Below, in pieces: positions 10,834 through 22,000 of a stretch of 64,000 nucleotides of DNA. Source of the DNA: Calvatia gigantea (taxonomy: Eukaryota; Basidiomycota; Agaricomycetes; Agaricales; Lycoperdaceae); NCBI GenBank assembly GCA_025093985.1, contig JACAAK010000009.1:1550001-1614000 (forward strand), given 5' to 3'. Below the pieces are notes generated by a model. That model was not told where the DNA came from and searched no databases. It saw only the letters and a list, made by a program, of their open reading frames with translations. The position numbers and the translations under genes are program-made. Positions within the stretch are counted from its first letter, which is position 1, and the number at the start of each line of letters is the position of its first letter.

Positions 10834-11252
10834 TGTTGAATCTTGATCCCATACCACTATATTGGTTCAGTCTATTCATAGCTGAAATGGGTTCTTGAGT
10901 ACTTTACTCTCAGAAATGAGATAATGGGCTATGGACACAGTACTAGACCACACTCTAGGTTGCTGGCTACATGGTCTATTAGATACATGTGTAGTATGCA
11001 TTATGCTCTGTATATGCTACTGGTAGATAAGACCTCACCCATTTATGGGTTCAGAATGCACAGGCCAGGGAGTATTATATATAAGCCTCTATGTCATATA
11101 CCTTATTCCTAAGACAATTTAGTTTACCTTTCACTTAAACATCTATCTCTTAAGCAAATACTTCTCTTATCAAGAATATCTCTCAAGTATCCCAGTGAGT
11201 ATGACTACCCTCCACTACTAGTGTTAGCTACTGTGGTGTACTTGTCTCAACA
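10834..11252 (+). repeat. 5' LTR of Copia K
   Basis: The 419 bp LTR has short inverted termini, TGTTGA at the start and TCAACA at the end. It contains TATATATAAG near 11079, a possible TATA box. It ends directly at the primer binding site. I see no second copy in the window. Confidence 0.8.
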
Positions 11253-11264
11253 GGTTATGGGCCC
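11253..11264 (+). promoter_or_regulatory. Copia K primer binding site (internal tRNA-iMet type)
   Basis: GGTTATGGGCCC directly follows the LTR. It is complementary to the anticodon stem-loop of initiator-Met tRNA, as in Drosophila copia and yeast Ty5, which are primed by a tRNA half. Copia I in this window has the same 12 bases at the same place. Confidence 0.8.
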
Positions 11265-11452
11265 TGACCACTGCTCACTCAGACTGTATTTAGTGATGCT
11301 GGTAGAGTATAGGAGGCTACAGTCATACAACAACCTGGGAGACAGTGGTCCTATGGTCCACTTGATACTCTCATCTGTTCCATGTTGTTGATGCATGCAT
11401 CATGCACAGCAGTCCTACATAATACTAACATGTTGTTTTACCTGCTCTAGAT

Positions 11453-12269
11453 ATGTCTAAGCCAAACTCCACTCTGATGGAGTTTGTTCAAACTCTTTAC
11501 AGACAGCTTCCTGTCCTCCAAGGGATGGGTAATTACACAATCTGGTCACTCTGCCTTCATTCTACACTAATGTGCATCTCCCTGAATGACTGTGAATAGA
11601 CTGGATGGGATTTTTCTGGAGCACTGACAGAGCTGCCTCAGTACAAGCAGCTCTATGGACCTGACTACCCTGTAGTTACAGCTACCCAAACCTTGCCAGT
11701 CTGTCTGTTGTATCCAGGATCTCCAATCCTGATAACTGCAGATGTGCACTGTAGTGTTGGGCAAGCTAACAACTTGTGCATCCATACTCTTAGTGTCAGG
11801 AAAGACACAGAGAGAGAGGAGAGAGTAAAGAATAGGTAGAGAGAAAGCTCAGACACAGACACAGACACAGACACAGAAGATAAAAGTAAGAGCCTGAGTT
11901 CATTTAAAGTAGTACTACCCTATATATACATGTAGGAGGTGTGACTAACCAAACATGTACCAAACAAGTCACATATCAGATGGTCACATGTCCTAACACT
12001 TGGGTTGATTGAGTTAACTCTCCCCAATAGTATATTGGAACATGCTTCACACAATGCCTGTGTCCTTTGGTCTCACTTAGCAGGCCAACATGGGCTGCCT
12101 GGGCCTGCTCAGGTCTATAATGAGTTCATCTGTGTAATCATATTTGAGCTCCCTCTCAGTAGTGACCCTTTGCTTAAGATTAGTGAGCTCTAATAGATTT
12201 TTGGACAGCTTGATACCATAGATAGTAGTATTGTGTCCAAGATTGAAATAATGATCCTACTCCACTTCC
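11453..12269 (+). pseudogene. Copia K gag, interrupted by a solo LTR
   Basis: The frame opens MSKPNSTLMEF and contains LQGMGNYTIW, typical of the N-terminus of Copia gag. It continues after the inserted LTR (11794-11998) with GPAQVYNEFICVIIFELPLS and KIEIMILLHFL, the conserved middle of Copia gag proteins. The LTR plus its 5 bp duplication is 210 bp, so the frame is the same on both sides. There is an in-frame TGA near 11600 and stops near 12191. It ends where Copia F begins. Confidence 0.75.
11794..11998 (-). repeat. Small solo LTR with CTTAG/CTTGG target duplication
   Basis: The 205 bp repeat begins TGTCAGG and ends CCTAACA, and lies inside Copia K gag. CTTAG (11789-11793) and CTTGG (11999-12003) differ by one transition. 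On the minus strand a TATATATAGGG box and a run of about four CAGACA units (11853-11876, as a CT-rich leader) suggest a promoter oriented that way. No internal region is present. It is not obviously related to the other LTRs here. Confidence 0.78.
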
Positions 12270-12690
12270 TGTTGAAACTGGAGTGTAGGGGGACAAGAGA
12301 CAGTCCTAACAGCAGAGAAATGAAGTCTATTGATTAGGAATAAAGGAAGATAATCCACAATTACTGTGGACCTCTGTAAGAGACTAAAGGCTCTTAAAGC
12401 ATCCACAGGCAAACTACAAGCCCAACAATCACATGACATATCACATGACCAAAACTCTGCCAGTGATAAGTCCATTTCTATCTATAACCTGACTGGAGCA
12501 CATCTAACATACCCCTCTGATCCAAGCAGTCTAGCCAATGAGAGTGTGTTGAGAGGAAGTGGAGTGGTTATGGTATTAGTTCAAGAAGTGGGATAGCAAA
12601 GTTGATGGTCTTGGGATACACTGCCTTGGTCATGATATCAGCAAGTTGCTTGTTAGTGGATACATATACTGGATTAATGATTCCTTCATC
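12270..12690 (-). mobile_element. Copia F: 3' LTR plus RNase H tail
   Basis: Reading the minus strand, 12690-12510 encodes the end of a Copia RNase H, including NKQLADIMTKA, followed by a G-rich polypurine stretch. Next comes a 240 bp LTR (12509-12270) that starts TGTTAGATGTGC and ends TTCAACA. The LTR aligns with those at 16944-17282 and 24814-25204 but is shorter. The coding part is cut at 12690 by the poly(T) of a LINE. CTTCC at 12265-12269 would be the target copy on the LTR side. Confidence 0.75.
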
Positions 12691-15115
12691 TTTTTTTTTT
12701 TTTTTTTTTTTCAAGGCTTGTGCCAATTTATAATACGGTGCCTGATCACAGTCTGTATGTAGCAGAGTACAAACACCTACACTACAATGTCTGATGGATT
12801 AAGAGTAATCTACTGTTTAGAGACAGCCTAACCCAATCCAAGTGTAAACCTAGACCAGACCAAACTACCCCTTACTTGCTAAATCCTCCAGTTTCCTGAA
12901 ATGCCTATCACACTGTTGAAGACCTAGTTGCCCAGATCTTGTGGTGTACACCCAGTGACACACCACTGCTCAGCAGCAGTGTCCTGACCATCCCTCAAGT
13001 GGACAGATCCTAGTGGCAATGGTGGCTGAGCACTCACAAAGGGACAAGTGTAGTAAGGGAGAGCTGGCACAGAAGGTCTATGCTTGGAGACCCCCAACCC
13101 CCAACTTTCCAGACCAGAGGGTATCCACCCAGAGCAGACCTACAGCAATCCAGTAGCAAGGGTAGAAACCCCATGTGTCTCCATGTAAGGAAAGCGACAA
13201 GATAGGATAAACCCACTATGCCACTCAGGGCCCCCACCCTTGTTTATTTAATCCTTCTGTCCCTGGACCACCACAGACCACCCCAGGAAAGGAGAACCAC
13301 TGGGATGTATCCAGAAGAACCCCTCAGGGACCCCACCCCTGTTTTCTAATGACTTCCTAGCCCAGTAGGCCAGAAGAGAAGAGACTTGGTGCAGACCTCC
13401 CATGCATGCCAACTCACCTGATGCCTGTATTATCCAGTCTAAAGGCAAATGTGCCCTGGATTCACCTCCAGAAAATCAATCAGCTCATGAATGGTCTAAG
13501 GAGGTCTGTCCAAGTCCCTCTTGTGGAGAGGGCACTAGACAAAAATGTGATAATGTCCCTCAAGAGTAGTACCACACAAACAACCAATGCCTTCATTCAG
13601 AAAGAATCATACTCTATACAACCCAATCAGAGTGTGACCAGTGATGGCACACATGGCTCTTGCAGACAACAAGTTAGAGCCACTAACATGGGGAAGCTAG
13701 GGCCCACTGTTAAGGTAGGTTAGCTTGCCTGGAGTATATGGATTGGCCCCAGAGGCCAAGTCCATGTTGCTATGCCCCTTAAAGAAGAAGTAGAGTACAG
13801 CTGTTGCCATTCCTCTAGAATGTTATTGACTGCCTCTTTATAGAGGTGGGCAATGGAAGTAAATGGCCTTGGGCCAAAAGTGACCTAAGGAAATGATGTG
13901 ACATGCCAATGGACAGCATGGTGGAACTCCCACTTCTTGGAAGAAGGGACAGTGAGGAATTCAATAGACCTCTGAGCATCCTCAGAGAGCCACTGTTTAA
14001 GTGCCACATACAGCCCCTGGGACAGCATTTGCCCAGAGTGTAGTAGATGGATCAATGGCAAACTTTGCCAATACAATAGAATCAGTAGAGACACTATATA
14101 AGCCTGACATCTCCTTGTCTAAGAGCAAAGTGAACTACTAAAGGCAATGGCCATGAGCTCAGTATCTGGAGCTGTGACTTTACCTGCTACATGAGTAATC
14201 TCTCTAAGAGACTTGCCCTGGCAGTAAATATAGGCAGCCGAAACTGCCTGGAATTTACCATATAGTAGCAGACTCATGTTTATTGCTATATAGACAATCC
14301 CTGGATCCTCCCTGCACTCCCAAAGGCATGCATTGAGAGCAAACATATGCATCAGATCAGTTTTACCTTCTGTATTGAGCTTCACCTCCATGACCTCCAT
14401 CCAATCTGAGTAGAGGTCCATAAGGTGGTATCCAGGCCAATTGATCAACACTATAGGCATAAAGTTCTTGACCAGTGTGGGCAGACTGGAGTCAACCTGC
14501 ATCAAGGCCTCCATCATTCTCTTACGAACAGAAGGTGACATGAGACTGATAAATCTGGGGTGCAACTTGGTACTCCCAGAGTATTCAGGGCTCATAAGAG
14601 CCCAGAGAGGGTGGTTGGGAGACAGGGTCTTAATTCTGTAATCCAACTAACTAGCAAGCTTCTTGAGATGAAGCTGGATAGGAATGAGGCCTATGAATGA
14701 CTCTACAGCTTTAGTAGGAGCAGTCCAGAAGGTATCTGTGATCCACAAGGCCATCCGACACTACATGGAATTCAGGCTCTTAAGGACTGCTTTGCAGCAT
14801 GATTCTTTGAAGAACCAAAGTTTAAAGTCATATATCGTGATAGGCACAACATATAACTGATACAATAAGGCACTTCTGTATAGGCCACAAGCCCCTAGTA
14901 GAATTACTAAGCATTTTTATGGCCTTCACCATGAAGAGTGCTTTGGTAGAGTAATATCAAATGTGTTCTTTGAAATTGAGCCTGCGATCAAAGTAGAAGC
15001 CCAAATACCTCCAGTAGGCCTTGGGCTGCAGTGGTGTATCACCCATGAATAGGGTGAACCCCAGGTCAATAGACAGATTGTCATCCCCATGCTTTCAGGA
15101 GAAGTAAAAGACCTG
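12691..15115 (-). mobile_element. LINE 1: 5'-truncated Tad1-like LINE
   Basis: The minus-strand 3' end has a poly(T) run (12691-12712) followed by the shared LINE 3' end (complement of TAAATTGGCACAAGCCTTGA). Upstream are the roughly 700 bp 3' UTR, the C-x-C...H...C finger (near 13560-13640), the RNase H domain (13850-14300) and the RT thumb region up to about 15110. It stops before the RT catalytic motif. Reading frames are broken many times. Its polyA side is followed by Copia F RNase H sequence starting GATGAAGGAATCATT. Confidence 0.85.
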
Positions 15116-16632
15116 GGAGATTACTTATGTGGCAGACAGAGTCATGGCTCCAGATGCCAAGCTCATGGCTATTGCTCTTGGTATTCACTTTGCTCTTAGG
15201 CAAGGAAATGTCAGGCTTATATACATCTTCACTGATTCTATTATATTAGCAAAGTTTGACATTGATCCATCTACACACTCTGGGCAAATGCTGTCCTAGG
15301 GGCTGTATGTGGCACTTAAACAGTGGCTCTCTGAGGATGCTCAGAGGTCCATTGAATTCCTTACCATCCCTTCTTCCAAGAAGTGGGAGTTCCACCATGC
15401 TGTCCATTGGCATGTTACATCATTTCCTTAGATCACTTTTGGCCCAAGGCCATTTACTTTTATTGTCCATCTCTGTAAAGAGGCAGTCAACAACATTCTA
15501 GAGGAATGGTAATAGCTATACTCTACCTCTTCTTATAAGGGGCATAGCAACATGGACTTGGCCTCTGGGGCCAATCCATATACTCTGGGCAAGCCGACCT
15601 ACCTTAATAGTAGGTCTTGGCTCCCCCATATTAGCAGCTCTAACTCACTGTGTGCGAGGGCCATGCATGCTATTACTGGTCACACTCCAATTGGGTCATA
15701 TAGAGTACAATTCTTTCCAAATAAAGGTGTTGGTTGTTCATGTGGTACTGTCCTTGAGGGATACTATCACATTTTTGTTCAGTACCCTCTCCACAAGAGG
15801 AACTTGGACAGACCTCCTCAGACCATTTGTGAGCTGATTGATTTTCTGGAAGTGAATCCAGGTGTATTTGCCTTTAGACTGAATAACATAGACATTGAGT
15901 GAGTTGGCATGTATAGGGGGTTTGCACCGAGTCTTTTCTCTTCTGGCCTACTAGGCTGGGAAGTCGTTAGGAAACAGGGGTGGGGTCCCTGGAGGGTTCT
16001 TCTGGGTTTGTTCTGGTGGTTCTCCTTTCCTGGAGTAGTCTGTGGTGTTTTGGGGGCAAAAGGATTAAAAAACAGGGATAGGGTCCCTGGGTGGCACTGT
16101 GGGTTTGTCCTGCTCTATTGCTTTCTCTATGTGTCACAGAGCTCCATGTGGGGTTTCTACCCTTGCTACTAGATTGCTGTGGGTCTGTCCTGAGCAGATA
16201 CCCTTTGGTCTAGGAAGTTGGGGGTCGGAGGTCTCCAAGTGTGGGCCTCCTGTGCCAGCTCTCCCTTACTACACTTGTCCCCTTATGGGTGCTCAGCTGC
16301 TAATGCTACTGGGCCCACCACTTGAGGAATGGTCAGGACACTGCCACTGAGCAGCAGTGTATTACTGGATGTATACTATAAGACCTGGGCAACTGGGTCT
16401 TCTATAGTATGATGGGTATTTTGGGAAACCAGTGGATTTATTAAGTAGGGGAGGGGCTTGGTCTGGTCTGGATTCATGCTTGGGTTGGGTTGGGTTGCCT
16501 CTGAATGGTAGATTACTCTTAACTCATCAGACATTGTAGTTTGGATATTTGTACTCTGCTACATGCAGACTGTAATTGGGCACTGCATTATAAATTGGCA
16601 CAAGCCTTGATTTAAAAAAAAAAAAAAAAAAA
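15116..16632 (+). mobile_element. LINE 2: 5'-truncated Tad1-like LINE, head to head with LINE 1
   Basis: The plus strand starts inside RNase H (readable as AKLMAIALGIHFALRQGNVRL), with FTDSI carrying a catalytic Asp. It continues through QWLSEDAQRS, the terminal finger (GCSCGTVLEGYYHIF near 15730-15790) and RPPQTICELIDF to a stop near 15900. The 3' UTR follows to a poly(A) ending at 16632. Stops and frame breaks occur near 15300, 15430 and 15510. It ends directly against Copia E RNase H. Confidence 0.86.
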
Positions 16633-17282
16633 ATCATGTGGATAAGGAATATCCTAACTGAGTTTGGCTATCCCCCTTCCCTTCCTTCCACTCTCTTCAT
16701 TGACAACAAGTCTGGGATCAGTGTGGCAAAGAACCCAGAATACCATAGATGCATGAAGCACTTGGACTTGCAGTACTACTGGCTCTAGGATGCAGTGGCT
16801 GAAGACATCATCAATCCTGTATATATTCTTACTGACAAGCAACTTGCTGACATCTTCACCAAGGCTGTCCAATCCAAAATGATCTCATTTGCTGTTCTTA
16901 TGCTCAGTCTCACTCATTAAGGACTGTCTGGATCAAGGGGGTGTGTCAGGAGTGCTCTAGACAGTGCTAGATGGACTCTCCTAAGTCAGGGCTCCAAGAT
17001 TTGGTAGAATACTTGTGGAGTTGTCCAAGGAGATATGGACTTGTACATAGAAATGTGGACTTAGAGCTACAATGGATGCTTTTGTGATCATGTGACTTGG
17101 TCACATGATGGTTGGACTTAGTTAGAACACCTGTGGATGCTTTCTGGCTCTTTAGCCTCTTACAACAGTCCACAGGACTGGTATTCAATAAGATGTGTTT
17201 TTTTCAAGATTCTCCTTATCAAGTCGCATTGTTTCTTTGGCATTAGGACTGCCAGATGTTCCCCTATGCACTCTCTTCTACA
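16633..17282 (+). mobile_element. Copia E: RNase H tail plus 3' LTR
   Basis: 16633-16918 encodes the C-terminus of a Copia RNase H (IDNKSGISVAKNPEYHRCMKH, then ILTDKQLADIFTKA) with one internal stop. AAGGGGGTG is the polypurine tract. The LTR runs from 16944 (TGTCAGGAGTGC) to 17282 (TTCTACA), 339 bp. It contains a near-perfect 10 bp inverted repeat (ATCATGTGAC, TTG, GTCACATGAT) at about 17087-17109, which is also in the LTR at 24814-25204. The upstream part of this Copia has been replaced by LINE 2. Confidence 0.8.
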
Positions 17283-17718
17283 ATTTAGGCCCCACAAGTT
17301 GGCTATTGGCTGTACAGGTGAAGTAGGATGCTCAAAATCGCTCTATTTCACTCTTCCAGGCCCAGTATGTCAGAGAACTGCTAGAGCAGTTCAGAATGGA
17401 TGATTGCAATGCTGTAAAGACCCCTCTGAGCCCAGGACTTGATCTCTCTGATGACCAGCCCACTCCTGAGGAGCAAGAAGCTATAAAATCTGTCCCATAT
17501 CTCTCTGCCATAGGTTCTCTGCAGTATCTGGCCACCATGACTTGTCCAGACATTGCCTATGCTGTGTCCTATCTTAGCAGGTTCAACCACAACCCCTCTC
17601 CAAGACACTGAGCTGCTGTGAAGCATTTATTTTGCTATCTGAAAGGTACAGTGGACTATAAGCTTGTGTACAGAGGCAATGATGACTTGAAGCTGTTCCA
17701 GATCTATTCTGATGCTTC

Positions 17719-18024
17719 TGTTACAACCTTAGTCTGAGTAAACCTCAGGTTGCAACTTAGGCTAAGACTTGAGTGCCTAATAAGGGGAGGAGAATAAGGT
17801 GGTTAAGCATACTGAATACAGTGAATGTATGTACACTTAAATACAGGAAGGCCACCCAGTTGAATGGATGGGGTAACTATAAGAAACATCCAATAAGGAT
17901 GGTGCAGTAGTTAGTGCGAGTTATACTTGAAGATCGCTCAACAGGAATAGGTGAGACAGGTATATAGGTAGATAGGAATGTAGATGATAATGGAATACAT
18001 CTTGATCAGTAAAAATTCATAATA
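17719..18024 (-). repeat. 3' LTR of Gypsy B
   Basis: The 306 bp LTR reads TGTTACAACCTTAGTCTGAG at its left end and TTCATAATA at its right. It is bordered inside by ATACCCCCC, the complement of the polypurine tract. Confidence 0.9.
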
Positions 18025-18042
18025 ATACCCCCCAATTAGGCT

Positions 18043-19035
18043 TCATGCCTCAGGAAGCTCATTGAAGTCACCATTAACTACAGCAGCAGCAAGAGCTCTC
18101 TTGGTGGCTCCAATGAGGTACTTTTCATTATTTGATCATGCAAAGAAGACAGATAAGTGACTTTGGCCATCTTGACAGATAGGGACTGGGATACTATTAA
18201 ATGGGAAGTCAGTGGTGGTAAAGTTGTTCCAATAGTTCTTGACTATCACTTTCCAGTAATGTTGGTCCTTTTCTTGGTCTGGTAGTACAGTGCAGAATCT
18301 TGCAGGTAGGAGAAAAACTGATACAAGCTATAGCGAGGTGATGGTTTTTATGAAGCAGTATAGGGAGTTGACTTCTTCCTTCATAGACACCATGACTTCT
18401 TCATCCATAGAGGTGTCAGCCTGGATGGTTATTTGGGGTGGGTTGACAGTATTGCAAAGTTCTTTCAGGATGGAGTGGATGCAGTTAACAAGTTCCTTGG
18501 TGCTGGCATTGTCAGGGGTGGTATTGCAGCCAAGTAGGCTGGAGGCAATGTTTCCTAATTCTAGGAATATTTCCACAATATCAAGGTTCTTGAATACTTC
18601 AAGTGCGAGATCAACTCAGCTTTGCAAATTGTCAACATGGCTTTGTTCAAATGGTGTAAGGGCTGACTGGGAGAGGACATGGAAGATGGTGGGGATGTGT
18701 TTGCTGGTGGATATGGTGGCATTTTCAAAACCTGCATACATATCTGCAAATGTAATGCATGCTGTTGTGAGAGTGATGAGGCAGTTGATATTCAGTCACT
18801 TGTTCTGGTTTGTGATGGTGATTAATTTGGCATTGGTGGTGTTGTTGATGTCTTTGAGTAGGTCTTCTAATAGCTCTTGGGCCAGTGATGGCATTGTGGC
18901 CATATTAAATCATATGCCACTAGCAGCAAGGGCTTTGCTGTTGCCTAGCTTAGACATTGGGACAGAGGAGATTCTAGTCAGGTTGGGGTGGATGAGAGAG
19001 GAGATTGCAATGTGGCTAGTTTGGGATACAGGCAT
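18043..19035 (-). pseudogene. Gypsy B ORF3 (unknown function), nonsense-mutated
   Basis: This homologue of the ORF at 4313-5296 has 331 codons from ATG (19035) to TGA (18043). It contains about four in-frame stops but no frameshift, so the length has been kept. The C-terminal third is the best match (EKDQHYWKVIVKNYWNNF, TTTDFPFNS, KYLIGATKRALAAAVVNG). It has three extra codons at the end relative to copy A, ending NELPEA. A 332-codon antisense ORF at 18290-19288 is a by-product of Trp/Gln-poor decay and not a gene. Function unknown. Confidence 0.78.
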
Positions 19036-19039
19036 GTTT

Positions 19040-22000
19040 AGTAGGCTTGTTCACTGGTTGGTTTGTTGGATGTGTTTTTTGACTTTCTACCCCCCTTTTT
19101 ATGGATATCCTCTGGATGTCTTTTCAGGTAGTCCTGTATGGCCTCTTTTGCATTTCCCAGGTTGGATTCTGCTGTCCACATATCTTCTTCACTGCTATAC
19201 CCCTTCCAATGTACTAGGAATTGATATTCCCTTCTACGTTTTTATTGTCCTCAGATCTCATCCACTTCATATTCTTCTTCATTATTGATGATCACTGGGT
19301 CAGGTGCTGATGGTTGTTTCTAACTCAGGAACTCTGCCTTGTGTGCTGATGTTAGCAGCTGTTCATTGAAGATATTGTGGATGGCCCATCTGTCTGGCAG
19401 GTTTAATTGATATGCTGCTTCTCCTATTTTTTCCTTAATATGGAAAGGGCCATACTGTTTCTGTCCTAGCTTCTTTAATGTTTGATTGGTGTGGATGTTT
19501 GTATTCTTGAGCCATATTTTATCACCAATTTGGTATGTCTTGGTATGGAGCCTTCTGCAGTCATGTTGTTGTTTCATCTTTTCTTGGTATGAGTGCAGTG
19601 CTGATGAGACATTATCTTGGGCAGCTTGGAGCTGTTTCAGAAATTCTGTTGCTGTAGGGTTGTTTGTTGATTAGTTGTTTTTGCCCTTCTATGAGTGTCT
19701 TCCATAGTTTAGAAAAAATGGTGTTTCCTGTGTTCCTCTGTGTCACTTGTCATTGTAGTGGAATTCTGCTGTTGGGAGCCATTCTGCCCAGTTGTCTTGG
19801 TTATAGTTGCAATATAGCCAAATGTAGGTCTCCACTTCTCTATTAATGTGTTCTATCTGTCCATCCATTTGAGGGTGGTATGCCATTGATAGATTTTGTT
19901 CTATCCTAAGCCCTTTGAATAGCTCTTTGGTGAACTCTAATGCAAATTGAGGTCCTTGGTCACTGAGCACTTTCCTCGGTAGTCCATGTAGTTTCCATAT
20001 TTCATCTTGATAAATTTGTGTAATATCTTTGGATAAAACATCTGTTGTTGTTGCTATGAGTCATATCATTTTTGTGAAGCAGTCCACAATGACTAATATT
20101 GCATCCTTCCCTTTTAATTTTGGTAAAGGCCTAATCATATCAATGCTAATCTCTTCCCAAGGTCCATTTGGTGTTGGGAGAGGGTGTAGTGGCAATTTGA
20201 GCAGTGTCATTCTTGTTTTGTTTCTCTGACAAGCTTGGCATCCCCAGATGTACCTTTTTACATCTTTCCATATAATTGGCCACCAATAATCACAGCTGAT
20301 TAGCTCCATCATTTTGTATTGTCCAGGGTGTCCTATATCTGGGATGTTATGGTACTGTTGCAGAATTTCTTCTTGTAGCTTCTGATCCAGTGGCATGTAT
20401 ACACTGTTTTGTTTGTAAACTACCCCTTCATCCTCAGTGAGTTCTGATTCTTCCTTCTGTAGCTCTATGAGGACTGCTGTTTCACATTAGAGGTTCTTTT
20501 GTATCTTCTCTACAAATGTTGGTTCAATGAATAGCTTGGCTTGCAATAGAATGGTGTTGTTGGTGTTCTCAGTTTGTAGCCAGCTTTCCCATATCATAGT
20601 GACTAGTTTATCTTCTGGTTCATCTGGCATTTGGTGGATTCAGAACAATAGGTCAGCTTTTGTGTTTGTCTTTCCTGGCACATGTTGCAATATAAAATCA
20701 TAATCTTGTAATTGCAGATACTATTGGGCCTGTCATCTGTTTAGCTTTTGTGGTTCCTGGTAGTACTTCAGATTTTCATGGTCTGTCCATATTTTGAATT
20801 TCTCTTCAGCATCCAACAGGTAGTGTCTCCATTCCTTCAGGGTATGGACAATAGCTAGCAGTTCTTTGTCATAGATTTCGTAGTTGCATTTGGCTAGCAT
20901 AATGTCCATGATGTGAAGGCAATTGGGTGCCATTTGTCTTCCTGTAGTTGTGATAGCACACCCCCTAGTGCGTAGTCTGAAGTGTCAACTTCTACTTAGA
21001 ATTGGTCTTACCTCTGTGGCAGCATTAGGACTGGTTCTTCAGTGATGTGCTTTTTTAATTCATTAAATGTAGTTTGGTGTTCTTGGCTCCATTTCCATGT
21101 AGTCACCCCTTTGAGCTTGTTTAGTGGTCCTGTGATTTTGCTGAAGTTCTTGATGAAGTGTCAGTAGTAATTGGTGAATCTGAGGAATCTTTCTACTCCT
21201 TTGGTACTTTTTGGTTCAGGCCAATCCCATACCGAATTTGACTTTTTCTTCCTCTATTTCAATTTGTTCATGGCCTACTTTTACTCCCAGCATTGGGATT
21301 TCTTCAGCATCAAATATGCATTTGGTCCATTTAAAACATAGGTTGTACTGGCTTGCTCACTCTAGAAACTGCACTGTCTGTTCCCATAGTTGTTCTTTCA
21401 TATCACCTGGGATTGTGAAGTCATTCATATAGTTCATGATGTCTCCATTCTGTAGAAGGTCACAGAAGATACTTGTCATCATTTGGGAGAAGGTCCCCAG
21501 CAAGTTACTGAGGCTGAAATACATGACTGTTGGTTCAAAGAGTCCTTCATTGGTGAGAAATGCAGCTTTCCATTCATCTCTTTCTTTGATTCTGACATTG
21601 TTATACCCCCAGATGATATCCAATTTGTTGAAGTATTTTGCTTTGCCCAGCTCATTGATTACTTCACCAATTCTTGGTAGCAGGGTTTTGTCCTTGACTA
21701 CTATGTTGTTTAGTTGTCTATAATCTTGAATTAGCCTTTTGGAACCATCTTTTTTGGGGATGAAGAAAGTTGGTGCCATATATGGGGATTTTGATGGTCT
21801 TATCCATCCTGACTCAAGGTTTTCTTTGATGAATGCCTTGAGTTTATCTTGTTCTTTGACTGTCATATTATATGTTCTGGCACTTATTTCCTTTGGGGTG
21901 TCTTCTGTTAGGATTATTTTGTGGTCCTATTCAGTTCATTCTGGGAGTTTGTCAAATGTTGTTTTGTTGAACAAGTGTGTGAACAGCTGTACATAGTTGG

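Larger units (their letters stand above)
10834..12269 (+). mobile_element. Copia K: 5' LTR, primer site and gag of a Copia element
   Basis: A 5' LTR (10834-11252), a half-tRNA primer site (11253-11264), a leader and a gag frame (from 11453) define the 5' end of a Ty1/Copia element. The sequence stops being Copia gag at 12269, where the LTR of Copia F begins. No pol that must belong to it is present; Copia D could be a relative, but their LTR types differ. Confidence 0.78.

Noticed and set aside
11853..11876. CAGACA microsatellite as an independent feature
   Set aside because: It is part of the small solo LTR at 11794-11998 and only about four units long.
12691..16632. Twin priming (5' inversion) as the source of the LINE pair
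   Set aside because: Twin priming leaves one 3' tail. Here both halves have complete 3' ends and tails.
18290..19288. 332-codon plus-strand ORF
   Set aside because: It is exactly antisense to ORF3 and the chromodomain of Gypsy B. Its predicted protein has no motif and the coding sense is the minus strand, as shown by the two homologous copies.
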